Shown piece after piece: positions 7,320 to 15,977 of a DNA stretch of 64,000 nt. The stretch is from DASWNP01 sp036399175 (GTDB taxonomy: Bacteria; Acidobacteriota; Blastocatellia; Pyrinomonadales; Pyrinomonadaceae). Numbering within the stretch: the stretch's first letter is position 1; the number at the start of each line of letters is the position of its first letter. The position numbers and the translations under genes were made by a program. Where the stretch lies: the NCBI GenBank assembly GCA_036399175.1, contig DASWNP010000025.1, positions 1-64,000 on the forward strand, read 5' to 3'. The notes under the pieces are model-generated. The model saw only the letters and a program-made list of their open reading frames with translations, had not been told where the DNA came from and did not search any database.

Positions 7320-10300
7320 CTATCTGGGAAGGACGCGGAAGATGCCCCACAGCCCGCCGCCGCTGAACTGGAAGCTCTCCTGCGTGCGATAGAGATAATC
7401 GCCCGGCAGACTGAAGAGTCCGCCCGCCGTCGTCAGGATGTTGACGTGGCGCGTCGGCCCGATGCCGCCCTCCGAGCCAATCTCGAAGGTGAAGGGATTG
7501 TTACCCTGCTTCGTCGAGTTGAGAATCCAGGGCTCGAAGTTCCAGTGATGGCCGTGAACGGTGAAGGCGTGCTGGCGCGGATGTCCCGCCGGATGAAGGA
7601 CGCGGAAGCGCACGGGCTCGCCCGCCCTCGCCGTAAAGACCGGCGTCTCGGGGTCGCCGCACGCGCCGCCGCAGCCCGGATTGGTGCGCGTCGAGCTGAG
7701 CACGTTGGTCAGGTCTTTGTCGTTCAGGCCGTCGGGCACTTGCTCGATGCCGACGCCGAGACGCCCCCAGAGCGGCTCGTTGCGGTAGTTAAACGCCTTC
7801 ATCCCCGAATCTTCCGAGTCGTCCTCCTCGCCTATGTTCGGAAGCGGCGCACCGTTTCTCTGCACGCTCAAATCGTCCTGGTAATGCACGACGAACTCGC
7901 GGAAGAGGATTGTGCCGTTCGGCAGCGTCACGTAGGCTTTGGCTTTGCTGTCGTAGTCGGTAATCCAGGTTGACCCTTCCGGCTCGATGATGAGCGAGCC
8001 GATAGCGGCATGAGAGGCATGCTTGATGACATCGCCCATGTCTCTCAGGTTGGTCGCGCCGAACTCGATGGGAGCGGGCACAAGCTCGCCCGTCGTGTTG
8101 TTGTGCAGCTTGTCGCCGGCGTACCAGCGATAGGTGATGTATTCGCCGGGGCCGACCGTCGAGTCTCTATTGAAGCCGACCTTCGAGCCGTCGTGAATGG
8201 CCGGGTCGTAGGAGACGAGCTGCGGATGCAGGCTGACGCGGTTCGAGGTCTTCAACTGGTTGAAGTTGAATTTGTTGACGATCATCGGCATCAGGTTCCA
8301 ACTGTTCGCCTCGGGCAGAGTCGTCGGCAAACTGTTGAAGAGCGTGACCTGTATGCACTCGCCAGCCGCCGCTCTCAGTATCAAAGGCTCCGGCTTCTTG
8401 TAGCCGTACTTGAGATTCCAATAGTCGGAGCTTTCGACGAAGAGAATGGCGTTCGGGTCTTTGATGCCGAGGCGGTTGTTGTAGACGAGCGCGCCGCCGG
8501 GCAGCAGGTCGCGCGCCAGGTGCGCCTCGACCGAGTAGACGCGCGACGGCGCACCCGGAGGACAGACGCCGTTCGGGAAGCTGACCGCCGACTTGTTCGG
8601 ATTTCCCGCGACGGGAAGCGGCGCGAGCGGGGCGGGCTTTCCGTCCTGGCCGGGGAAAGTGCCGACGCCGACATCAGGGTTGTAGACGCGCATGATGCCC
8701 CACTGGCCGTCCCAGAGATTGTCGGTCGCAGCCGACGAGTAGAGGTGGTCTCTGAAGCCTCTGCCGATGCCGGGCACGTCTATGTCCGGCACGGGCATCG
8801 GGTCAATCTCGAACTCGAAGTGCTCGGAGATGCCTATCTGCTGAGCGTTGCGGTAGCCGGAGTTGGGCGCGGAAGGCTCGAAGAGCCACTTGAAGCCGTG
8901 AAGGTTGAAGACGTGCTGCTCCTCCTGCGCTCCCTGCACGAGACGAACCTGCACGCGGTCGCGCTCGTAGGCCGCGATGAAAGGCGTGTAGGGGTCGCCG
9001 TGAAGGTGCGAGTTGAAGACGTTCGAGATGTCGCCCGAAGGGTCTGTCTTCTGCTTGACGAAGCCGTTGGCGTCGCGCACGAAGTTACCCTGCGCGTCGA
9101 GCTGCGCGACGCGCAGCGGAATCGGCTCGTTGCGATAGTTGATTAACTGTGTGCCGGGGTCGGCAGCCGAGATGGCTTCCGGGTGCGGCATCTGCGTCGG
9201 CTCGATGCCGATTGGCAGCGCGGCCTCTTTGCGTCCCGGAGGATTCACGGGCTGCAAGTCCGGCGTGTAGACGATGGCGAAGTCGGCGAACGAGAGGTTG
9301 AACTCGCGGTAGCTTCCCGGCCCCGCCGTGATGATGTTGGCCGCGTAGGAGGTCGGGCCTCCGTCGGCACGTGTGCCCATCGGTTTGCCGTCGAGCGTCT
9401 GCCACTGCGACCCCGTAGGCTCGACGACGAGCGCGGCGTAGAGGCCGTGATGCTGGTGCGAGCTGGGGCCGAAGTGGTCGTGCGTGAAGGCGGTGCGGAT
9501 GGTTCGGTCAGTGCCCGCGCTGTTGAGCAGAGTGTCAGCCCACCAACGCTGGACGGTGGTTTGCGCTCCGAGATAATCGCCGTGCCCGTTGCGATCCAGG
9601 TCGGGGCCTGTGCCGAACTTCGGATGCGGCCTCGCCGTCAGACGCGTGCTTCCGGCAAAAGCGTTGTTGGCGTCGATGCGCTCCTGCACCTCGCCCGGCG
9701 AGAAAGTGCCGTCCTCGTAGTTCCAGCCGTTGCCGGAACCGTCGGAAGAGGTCACGTCGAACTTCACCAGATGGATGTGCTGGCCGATGGTGTCGGTCGG
9801 CGTGAAAATCTGGAAGTCGTCGATGTTGAGGACGTGCGGAATCAGGTTGGTGGCGCTGAAGTTGATGCAGTCGCCGGAATTGGCGCGGAAGTAGAGCGGC
9901 TCGGGCTTGCGCGCGCCGTCGCGCGTCGCAAGGGCGTCGTCCTCAAGCGTGGTGATGCGCGCCTGCCGGTCGTGCCAGCCCGCGCGGTTGACCGGCATGT
10001 CGAACTGTATGTAGGCGGCGCGGTAGTTGCGCTCAGGAGAGCCGGGCGAGCACGGGTCTGCGAACGGAGCGCCCCCCTTCGGCGCTTGACCGTTGACGAG
10101 GAAAAGGTCGGGCACGCCCGTCGGCCTGAAAGACGGATAACCGCGCGCGAGCCAGCCGTACCTCGTCGTGACCGGCACGGTCATCACTTCCTGCGTGTAC
10201 TGCCCGCCCGCAGGGTTCGATGGCGGTGGCCGGATGGTGATTTCGTTATTACACGGCTCCGTCACGCACTGCATAGGCAGGTCAATCGTAGTGCAATACT

Positions 10301-12521
10301 TACAAGGAATTTCCTCCGGCACGTTGACGCTCAGGGTTTGAATTGTGCCCTCGTGAAACTTCATCGCACGGATTTCTTCCGGCGTGCCGCCCTGCGGGAG
10401 AAATTCCAGTTTCGCGGTGGTCAGCTTGCGCGCGAACTGTAGGAGCGTGTTGCGACGGTCGAGCGCGCTCGGAAATTCGGGAGCTAAGGGGTCGGGGTCG
10501 CTCGCGTCGTAAGTGTCGAGCACGCGCTTGGCGACGGGGTCGGTCAAAAGGTGCGGCTCGATGGCCGGTTCGCCATCGACGACCGTCGCGCTCAGAACGC
10601 GGTGACGCGGCAAGCCTCCGTCCCACTCCATGTCGAGCGGCGGCTGCGGCGGACGATGCCCGGCCACGCCCGACCTGCCGTTCTTTCCTCCGACGTAGAA
10701 CGGATAGCCCGGAAATTCGGGCGAAGGCATGGGCGGCATCGCGCGGTCTTTGAGCGGTACGAGCGCAGGCGTCGGGATGCCTTTGGCAATCTCTGCGTCG
10801 GGCAGGTTGCGGTCAGCCGTGCCCGACTCGAAAGTGTCGTGGACGCGCCAGAGTTCCCACATGCCCTGCGCGAAGTGCGGGTAGAGGTGGCAATGGAAGA
10901 TGGCGTCGCCGGGCGTCAGGTTGCGATTGCCGGAGCCGCCGTAGTTGATTTCGTACGTGAAGGAGCCGCCGGGCGAGATGGTTTGCGAGTCGAGATAGGT
11001 TGAGTTTTCATCGCGCGGACTCTGTAGCCATTGATGCGCGTGAAGGTGAAAGACGTGCGTCTCTTTGCCGACGTGCAGGTTGCGGTAGCGCACGGGGTCG
11101 TTGAGATAGGAATGATGAACGTTCGACGGGTCGTCCGGGTAGAGAGCATCGACGACCTTTCCGGTCGAATCCTTCCTGACGAGCAGGGCAGGGTCGCCGT
11201 TCGTCCAGGAGGTCAGGAAGAAATCCTCGAACTTGCATTCCTTACAGTTCTTTGAAGGGCCGATACCCTTGCGGTTGGCGAGCAGGATAGAACCCATGCC
11301 CGATGCGCCGTAATTGACGGCGAAGCCGTCGCGTACGCCGTGAAACAACTCCTTGTCGAGTTCGCCGAACGCCTGTACAGCTTTGATTTCATCATGGAAG
11401 ACGACGGTGAACTCGCGGAAGGGCTGGCCGCAGATGCTTGAGGGCGGGGCATCGGTGCATTCCTCTACGAAATCGGTGATGATGGCGTTGAGGTCTGTGT
11501 GGATAATCTCGTTTCCGCGCCCGAGTATGTTGAGGACGGGGTCGCCGTTGGCATCGGTCGCCTCGTAGTTAATCTGCGGCGTGCCGTTCTGATTTCTGCC
11601 GGTGGTCGCGGCCTGAAGCTGCGCCGCCGTCACCTGCGAGCGATACCACTTCGCACCTTTCGGCTCGACGTTGACCGACCCGAAGAGGCCGAGACCCGGC
11701 TGGCCGTTATCGCCCTCAGCGCCCGCCGGTGCTCCCATCGAGTACATCAGGTACTGACCCTGCTTGGCCGCATACCATTTGTAGGAGCGGGTTTCGCCCG
11801 GCGCGGCCAGAGACGAAGGATTGCGCCCGACGTTCGCTCCGTCGGAAGCGATGCTGCCCACATAATCGAGTCCGTTGACGTGAACCGAGGCGGAGCGCGT
11901 AAAAGTAGAATTATTGTCCGTCCGGCTCGGACTGAGCATGTTGGTGAAGTTGACCTGCAAGCAGTCGCCTTCGTTGACGCGCAGCACGATTGGACGCGGG
12001 CGCTTGTCAGCCCGGAGACGAACGCTGCCCGGCGCTGAGCCAATCACGTCGCGACGCAGCGCGTAAATCATCCCCGCCGGGTTATAAGCCCCGAAACGGT
12101 TGTAGGTATAAATCTGGTCGAAGGCGACGACGTTGGCCGTCACCGTGTTCAGACAGACGGGAGCCGACGGCATCGGCGGAGGCGGAGGCGGCGTCGGGAG
12201 AATCTGGTTAGGGTCGGGAATCTCGGAGTCACACCGCGCCACTTCGCATGGGTCAATCGGCGGCTCACACCTACGGAAATCGCAGGGATTAGGCGTGGCG
12301 GCCGCTATCGGCGGCGTCTCGTGTGTGGCGGTGATGTCAGTCTCAGAATTGGGTGAGGATGTCGTAGTGTAATCGTCGCTCGCCCAGGCTTGCTCCTGAA
12401 AGTCGGCGCTGGCTGCGTAGGAGCTGCTGCCCGCGTTTCGTGCGAAGGCGACGCTTTGAAAACTGATAAAACAGAACAGGCTGATGAGCAGGACAAACCT
12501 GAAGCGCGAGGTGCGGATCAT
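7320..12521 (-). CDS. Giant multicopper oxidase (MofA/MnxG/OmpB-like size and architecture)
   Basis: A 1733-residue exported protein. ATG 12521 has a good AGGAG site and is followed by a signal peptide (MIRTSRFRFVLLISLFCF...SVAFA) and a proline/cysteine-rich linker (about residues 60-120). Several cupredoxin domains follow. Copper motifs seen: HVFHLHAHQW near 490, the type 1/type 3 signature FHCHLYPHFAQGMW near 540-554, HIHLVKFD near 912, and HDHF...HQHHG near 1012-1027. Later copies HVFNLHGFKW (about 1197) and HAFTVHGHHW (about 1650) lack the full copper set, and the equivalent HCH sites there read LYSSAATDNLWDGQWG and LYRTQESFQFSGGGLWG. Ordinary multicopper oxidases have about 500 residues; this size is known from manganese-oxidase candidates such as MofA and from Geobacter OmpB. 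Manganese or iron oxidation is an inference. Confidence 0.85.
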   Translation of the reverse strand: MIRTSRFRFVLLISLFCFISFQSVAFARNAGSSSYAASADFQEQAWASDDYTTTSSPNSETDITATHETPPIAAATPNPCDFRRCEPPIDPCEVARCDSEIPDPNQILPTPPPPPPMPSAPVCLNTVTANVVAFDQIYTYNRFGAYNPAGMIYALRRDVIGSAPGSVRLRADKRPRPIVLRVNEGDCLQVNFTNMLSPSRTDNNSTFTRSASVHVNGLDYVGSIASDGANVGRNPSSLAAPGETRSYKWYAAKQGQYLMYSMGAPAGAEGDNGQPGLGLFGSVNVEPKGAKWYRSQVTAAQLQAATTGRNQNGTPQINYEATDANGDPVLNILGRGNEIIHTDLNAIITDFVEECTDAPPSSICGQPFREFTVVFHDEIKAVQAFGELDKELFHGVRDGFAVNYGASGMGSILLANRKGIGPSKNCKECKFEDFFLTSWTNGDPALLVRKDSTGKVVDALYPDDPSNVHHSYLNDPVRYRNLHVGKETHVFHLHAHQWLQSPRDENSTYLDSQTISPGGSFTYEINYGGSGNRNLTPGDAIFHCHLYPHFAQGMWELWRVHDTFESGTADRNLPDAEIAKGIPTPALVPLKDRAMPPMPSPEFPGYPFYVGGKNGRSGVAGHRPPQPPLDMEWDGGLPRHRVLSATVVDGEPAIEPHLLTDPVAKRVLDTYDASDPDPLAPEFPSALDRRNTLLQFARKLTTAKLEFLPQGGTPEEIRAMKFHEGTIQTLSVNVPEEIPCKYCTTIDLPMQCVTEPCNNEITIRPPPSNPAGGQYTQEVMTVPVTTRYGWLARGYPSFRPTGVPDLFLVNGQAPKGGAPFADPCSPGSPERNYRAAYIQFDMPVNRAGWHDRQARITTLEDDALATRDGARKPEPLYFRANSGDCINFSATNLIPHVLNIDDFQIFTPTDTIGQHIHLVKFDVTSSDGSGNGWNYEDGTFSPGEVQERIDANNAFAGSTRLTARPHPKFGTGPDLDRNGHGDYLGAQTTVQRWWADTLLNSAGTDRTIRTAFTHDHFGPSSHQHHGLYAALVVEPTGSQWQTLDGKPMGTRADGGPTSYAANIITAGPGSYREFNLSFADFAIVYTPDLQPVNPPGRKEAALPIGIEPTQMPHPEAISAADPGTQLINYRNEPIPLRVAQLDAQGNFVRDANGFVKQKTDPSGDISNVFNSHLHGDPYTPFIAAYERDRVQVRLVQGAQEEQHVFNLHGFKWLFEPSAPNSGYRNAQQIGISEHFEFEIDPMPVPDIDVPGIGRGFRDHLYSSAATDNLWDGQWGIMRVYNPDVGVGTFPGQDGKPAPLAPLPVAGNPNKSAVSFPNGVCPPGAPSRVYSVEAHLARDLLPGGALVYNNRLGIKDPNAILFVESSDYWNLKYGYKKPEPLILRAAAGECIQVTLFNSLPTTLPEANSWNLMPMIVNKFNFNQLKTSNRVSLHPQLVSYDPAIHDGSKVGFNRDSTVGPGEYITYRWYAGDKLHNNTTGELVPAPIEFGATNLRDMGDVIKHASHAAIGSLIIEPEGSTWITDYDSKAKAYVTLPNGTILFREFVVHYQDDLSVQRNGAPLPNIGEEDDSEDSGMKAFNYRNEPLWGRLGVGIEQVPDGLNDKDLTNVLSSTRTNPGCGGACGDPETPVFTARAGEPVRFRVLHPAGHPRQHAFTVHGHHWNFEPWILNSTKQGNNPFTFEIGSEGGIGPTRHVNILTTAGGLFSLPGDYLYRTQESFQFSGGGLWGIFRVLPR

Positions 12522-12550
12522 AGTGTTATCTCCTATTGAACCGCCACACA

Positions 12551-12596
12551 CTCTGCGCTAAGATACAGGCTGCCAAGCGATGCATTCTCTGCGCTA
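12551..12596 (-). promoter_or_regulatory. Direct repeat of CTCTGCGCTA upstream of the oxidase gene
   Basis: The 10-mer CTCTGCGCTA occurs at 12551-12560 and again at 12587-12596, 36 bp apart, beginning 30 bp upstream of the oxidase start. It could be a pair of protein-binding sites or chance; no promoter elements are obvious beside it. Confidence 0.3.
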
Positions 12597-12624
12597 AATA
12601 TGCGACGGGATTCTGCGTTGTTTG

Positions 12625-12662
12625 CAAAGTCCGTCGTTACTTGCAGGTAACGACGGACTTTG
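12625..12662 (-). promoter_or_regulatory. Perfect 16-bp inverted repeat in the oxidase leader
   Basis: Arms 12625-12640 and 12647-12662 are exact complements with a six-base loop. It lies about 100 bp upstream of the oxidase start and has no T-run on either strand, so a leader hairpin or operator fits better than a simple terminator. Confidence 0.55.
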
Positions 12663-12921
12663 TGTCTGGTTCGGTAGGAACTACAAACACATCTTCAAAA
12701 CTTGAGACGAAGCTCGCGCCCAGAGAGCAATGGGCAGTGCTCCTGATGAAAAGGCTATCACAGCGGCGAGGGAGGCTGCGTGCGTTAACCTGTGTTAGGG
12801 ATTTTTTGAGTTTTTGGGGTTAAACTCTGACTGATTATTGCAACTATGTTGTAGATAGATTGCGCCCGCAGAATAAAATTAAAAAACCCTCCGTGTCAAA
12901 TGACAATTTTTTGGAGAAAAT

Positions 12922-13068
12922 ATGTCAAACATATTGCAAGAGAGAATGCTGGCCTTATCGTTCCCGACCGGTAGCTTTGCATATAAATTCGGGGGCAAGA
13001 ATAAGATACCGAGCCTGCAAAGCCGATGTTCTCTTATCTCCGTAGCGTCTTTGCCTGAGAATCTTTGA
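12922..13068 (+). CDS. Possible 48-residue peptide of unknown function
   Basis: ATG 12922 follows GGAG at six bases' distance in an AT-rich leader, and the frame runs to TGA at 13066-13068. The product begins MSNILQERMLALSFPTGSF and has no membrane span or recognisable motif; one cysteine occurs near residue 36. The ribosome binding site is the only support. It overlaps the palindrome near 12920-12936, so the site may instead belong to a regulatory element. Confidence 0.3.
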   Translation: MSNILQERMLALSFPTGSFAYKFGGKNKIPSLQSRCSLISVASLPENL

Positions 13069-13134
13069 GAATCAATAAGGAGCCGCCATCCTGGCGCCGA
13101 CGCTCTACTTGTCAGAAAACTTTTGGCTGCCTGA

Positions 13135-13962
13135 TTAGTCGAGCAGAATCGACAATCTGTGTTCGATGTCTTTTCCGGTAGCTCGCTCGTAGATGTTTGC
13201 GAGCCGCGCTTTGCGCGCCGGGTTAGGCTCATTATTGTAAGCCCAGACCACGGGGTCGAATTGATTGCCGACGAGCCAGTGGGCATACTTGAGTTCCTGT
13301 ATCTTCGCTTCGGAGGGCTCGGACTGCTGCTCGATTATCTCGGCGAGCACGCTTGAGACGCGCAGGCTGATGCCCCACTGAGCAGTCGCCGTAGCGCCCA
13401 TGACGAAAGCGATGCCGAGCACAATCGCGGGGGCGTTCGACGCGCGGCGGGATTGGACTTCTGCTTCGGCGTCGGGGAGGTCGAGGGCTCTGAGGCCGTT
13501 GCGCAGGTAGACGAGCGCGCTACAGAAGGGGGTGAAGCCGAGCGCTCCGATGAGAAAAACCAGACCGATGATGCTGAAGGGCAGGAGCAAGACTCCGATG
13601 GTCGCAGAGAAGAGTCCGCCCGCCAGCAGAACGCCTCCGAGTGCGCGCGACCATGTGCTGACGCGCTCTCGAAGCGTGAGCCAGAGGACGAGCGCCGGTA
13701 TCTCAAGCGCGATGATGCTGTAAGAGAAGAATTGATAGTCTTCGAGAAGTCCGGTCTCGTCTGAGAAGCTGCGAAACACAAACGGGTCGATGACGACACA
13801 GACGACGGGAAGCAGAACGCCGAAGACGACATCGAACACCGTCTGCTCCCGTGTCGCCGGCTGGCGAAACTGTCTTCGCCAGAATTCTCGCAGCCAGCCT
13901 CTTGACGGCCTCTTTACCTCTGCGCTCGCCCGTCGGTTGTAGTTGATGCTGAGTTCGTCCAT
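13135..13962 (-). CDS. Multi-pass membrane protein of unknown function
   Basis: A 275-residue protein I do not recognise. A charged, arginine-rich N-terminus (residues 1-40) is followed by about five hydrophobic segments between residues 43 and 150 and another near 178-198, then a soluble C-terminal tail (EIIEQQSEPSEAKIQELKYAHWLVGNQFDPVVWAYNNEPNPARKA..., described here in part) that is polar and possibly helical. The start ATG 13962 has GGAG eight bases upstream. It is 61 bp downstream of the DUF4173-like gene on the same strand and is probably co-transcribed with it. Confidence 0.7.
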   Translation of the reverse strand: MDELSINYNRRASAEVKRPSRGWLREFWRRQFRQPATREQTVFDVVFGVLLPVVCVVIDPFVFRSFSDETGLLEDYQFFSYSIIALEIPALVLWLTLRERVSTWSRALGGVLLAGGLFSATIGVLLLPFSIIGLVFLIGALGFTPFCSALVYLRNGLRALDLPDAEAEVQSRRASNAPAIVLGIAFVMGATATAQWGISLRVSSVLAEIIEQQSEPSEAKIQELKYAHWLVGNQFDPVVWAYNNEPNPARKARLANIYERATGKDIEHRLSILLD

Positions 13963-14023
13963 CGCTCATCTCCGCGCGCTCTATGCTTCAAGCCGGCATG
14001 GCGCTTTAGGGTTGTATCTTCGC

Positions 14024-15793
14024 TCATTTTCCTTCCATCTCGCGCAGAGCCTCGTTCGATAGCTTGACCTCCAACTCCTTCTTCGGGTCGCGCGCCGTCT
14101 CGCGCAGCGACGCCTCGTTTTCCTTCAGAGCCCTGCGCGCCTCTGCGCGTGACCAGTTCCATGAGCGCCAGTCGGATTCCCGCGTCTCGGCCAGTTGGTC
14201 GAGCAGGCGCGTGGCGGCTGCTCGGCGCTGCTCGTCGGCGTTGAGGTGCGGCAACACTTCGACGAGCGCGGGCGCGGCGTCGGCGCTGAGCGAGGCGGCG
14301 TAAGATGCGTCGAATGCGCGACCGCGACTGAGAAGCTCCGCGTTGTTGCGAACGATGAAGTCGTCGGGGTTGAGCAGGTGAAGCGCGGCGAGCAGGCCGA
14401 GAGCAGAGATGAGCGCGCCGGAGGCGAAGCGCTCGCGTCGCCCGCGCAAAACTGTCGCCGCGAACCAGCCAAAGACGACCGCGAGCCAGAGCATGAAGGC
14501 GGTCGTGTAGAGCCTCAGCTCCGTCAAGCCGTACTCGAACTGGTAGAGGCGCATGCGCCGGACAGCCGAGACCATGATGACGAAGAGCAGCACGACGAGC
14601 ACGCCCGCCAGCCCTCGAAAGATACGCTCGTGCGCCGGGTTCTCTTTGCGCAAAAGCCAGTGAGAGGCGAGCAGCAGAGGCAGCACGAGCGCCGCCACCC
14701 AGACCAGCTCGAAGAAGCCGCGCCGCGCATATTCCGAGTAGGTCATCCCGGCAGAGCTTGCGACCCATTCCGCCCCGCCGAAGAAGTATCGAATCTGCAC
14801 GGCGACGAAGCAGAAGAAGAGAAGGTTGACGAGGCCGAGCACCGTCCCAATCTCGATGATGCCGAGCGAAGGCATCATCCGTTCGAGCCGCGACGCCGAA
14901 GCCTTCGCGTCGCTTCGAGTCGCGCTTGATTTCGCGTCGCTCGTAGTCGAGCCGGGCGTTGCGTCTCTCACTTCTGCGCCGGTCGTCGCCGACGGGCTCT
15001 CGGTCTTTCGTTCGTCGAACTCCGCAATAGGCGGCGCGGTCACGCTCGGCACAATCACGCTCAGGCTCTCGCCTGACGAAAAGCCGAACGCGGTCTTGAG
15101 CGTGTCGGCGGCGCGAGCCGTGACGGTCTTCTCCGCCGAGAGCACCGCGCCGCGCAAGTAACCTCCGGTCGTCCATGCCACGAAGCAGATGAGGACGGCG
15201 TGCGTGACGACAGCCTCGAAATCGATTCGGAGGGTTTTGACGACGATGCCTTCGAAGACGGCGTCAGCCGCCATGAAGAGCGCGCCGAAGACGACCAGCA
15301 GCGGAACGGCAATCAAGAGACCGCACGCCACAGCCAACGCGTGCTTCGCCCAACCCTTTCGCGGAATCTCCTTCCAGCCGATGTCGGACAAAAGCAGCGC
15401 AAAGCTTCCGAACGCCGCGTTGAAGCCCGCCGTGAGCAGCGAAAGCGCGTATCGCGTCACACCCGCCACCCACACCGTCTGGCCGCGCGCTACGAGCGCC
15501 GCAAGTGACGTGAGCGTGAGTATCGTCAGCACGTCCAGCGCCATCAGCGTCGGCGAATCGCGCCAGGCGAAGCAGGCCGCGAAGAAGAGCGCCGAAGGCA
15601 GGAGCCAGCCGCCTTCAGCCGACAGCGCGAGCCCTTTGCGTCGCACCAGAGCCAAGAGCGCCAGCGCAAACGCCGACATCCAGAGCAAAACATTCAAGCC
15701 CCAGGGCGTCGCGCGCAGCAGCGCGTCTCCCAGCACGCCTAAGATAAGCGCCGCTTCCAGCACACCCAATCCGAGTTTCGTTCTATCTCTCAT
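14024..15793 (-). CDS. DUF4173/DUF4153-like polytopic membrane protein
   Basis: A 589-residue integral membrane protein with about ten to twelve hydrophobic segments (from residue 8 through about 450), interrupted by a Ser/Thr/Glu-rich loop around residues 260-310. The arrangement and segments such as FFFCFVAVQIRYFFGG and YSEYARRGFFELVWVAAL match what I know of the DUF4173 family. The last 130 residues (LNPDDFIVRNNAELLSRGRAFDA...) are soluble and helical, as in that family. Function is unknown. Start set at ATG 15793 (MRDRTKLG), where the hydrophobic run begins; an in-frame 37-residue upstream extension looks non-coding. It sits 184 bp downstream of uppS. Confidence 0.75.
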   Translation of the reverse strand: MRDRTKLGLGVLEAALILGVLGDALLRATPWGLNVLLWMSAFALALLALVRRKGLALSAEGGWLLPSALFFAACFAWRDSPTLMALDVLTILTLTSLAALVARGQTVWVAGVTRYALSLLTAGFNAAFGSFALLLSDIGWKEIPRKGWAKHALAVACGLLIAVPLLVVFGALFMAADAVFEGIVVKTLRIDFEAVVTHAVLICFVAWTTGGYLRGAVLSAEKTVTARAADTLKTAFGFSSGESLSVIVPSVTAPPIAEFDERKTESPSATTGAEVRDATPGSTTSDAKSSATRSDAKASASRLERMMPSLGIIEIGTVLGLVNLLFFCFVAVQIRYFFGGAEWVASSAGMTYSEYARRGFFELVWVAALVLPLLLASHWLLRKENPAHERIFRGLAGVLVVLLFVIMVSAVRRMRLYQFEYGLTELRLYTTAFMLWLAVVFGWFAATVLRGRRERFASGALISALGLLAALHLLNPDDFIVRNNAELLSRGRAFDASYAASLSADAAPALVEVLPHLNADEQRRAAATRLLDQLAETRESDWRSWNWSRAEARRALKENEASLRETARDPKKELEVKLSNEALREMEGK

Positions 15794-15977
15794 CTCACAT
15801 GTCCCCTCGTCGAAGCCGGAGCGAAGGCTCAAGCCTCGAATCTCTTTCAGTTCGTCTTTCAAGCTGCACGCGCGCATCCGAAGCGTCGTCCCCGACGTTT
15901 GCAATGCCTCCGGCTTCTCGCGTCTTCAAACGAAATGAGGTTCTCGCACACAAGCTTTTGCTCAAAGAGGTTCATTC

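Larger units (their letters stand above)
12522..13134. other. 613-bp intergenic region upstream of the giant oxidase
   Basis: This gap holds a duplicated 10-mer (12551-12596), a perfect 16-bp hairpin (12625-12662), an AT-rich stretch (about 12835-12945) with two small palindromes (TGTCA-AA-TGACA at 12896-12907 region and AATATG-TCAAA-CATATT near 12920-12936), and one short open frame with a ribosome binding site, listed separately. The lower GC and the palindromes suggest a regulatory region, most likely for the oxidase gene on the minus strand. Confidence 0.5.

Noticed and set aside
8010..9146. Long plus-strand open frames opposite the multicopper oxidase (8010-9146, 9183-10442)
   Set aside because: They are antisense to clear cupredoxin motifs and show low-complexity translations.
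13914..15176. A 420-codon minus-strand frame overlapping the DUF4173-like gene
   Set aside because: It is Arg/Ala-rich, lacks a motif, and is out of frame with the supported membrane protein.
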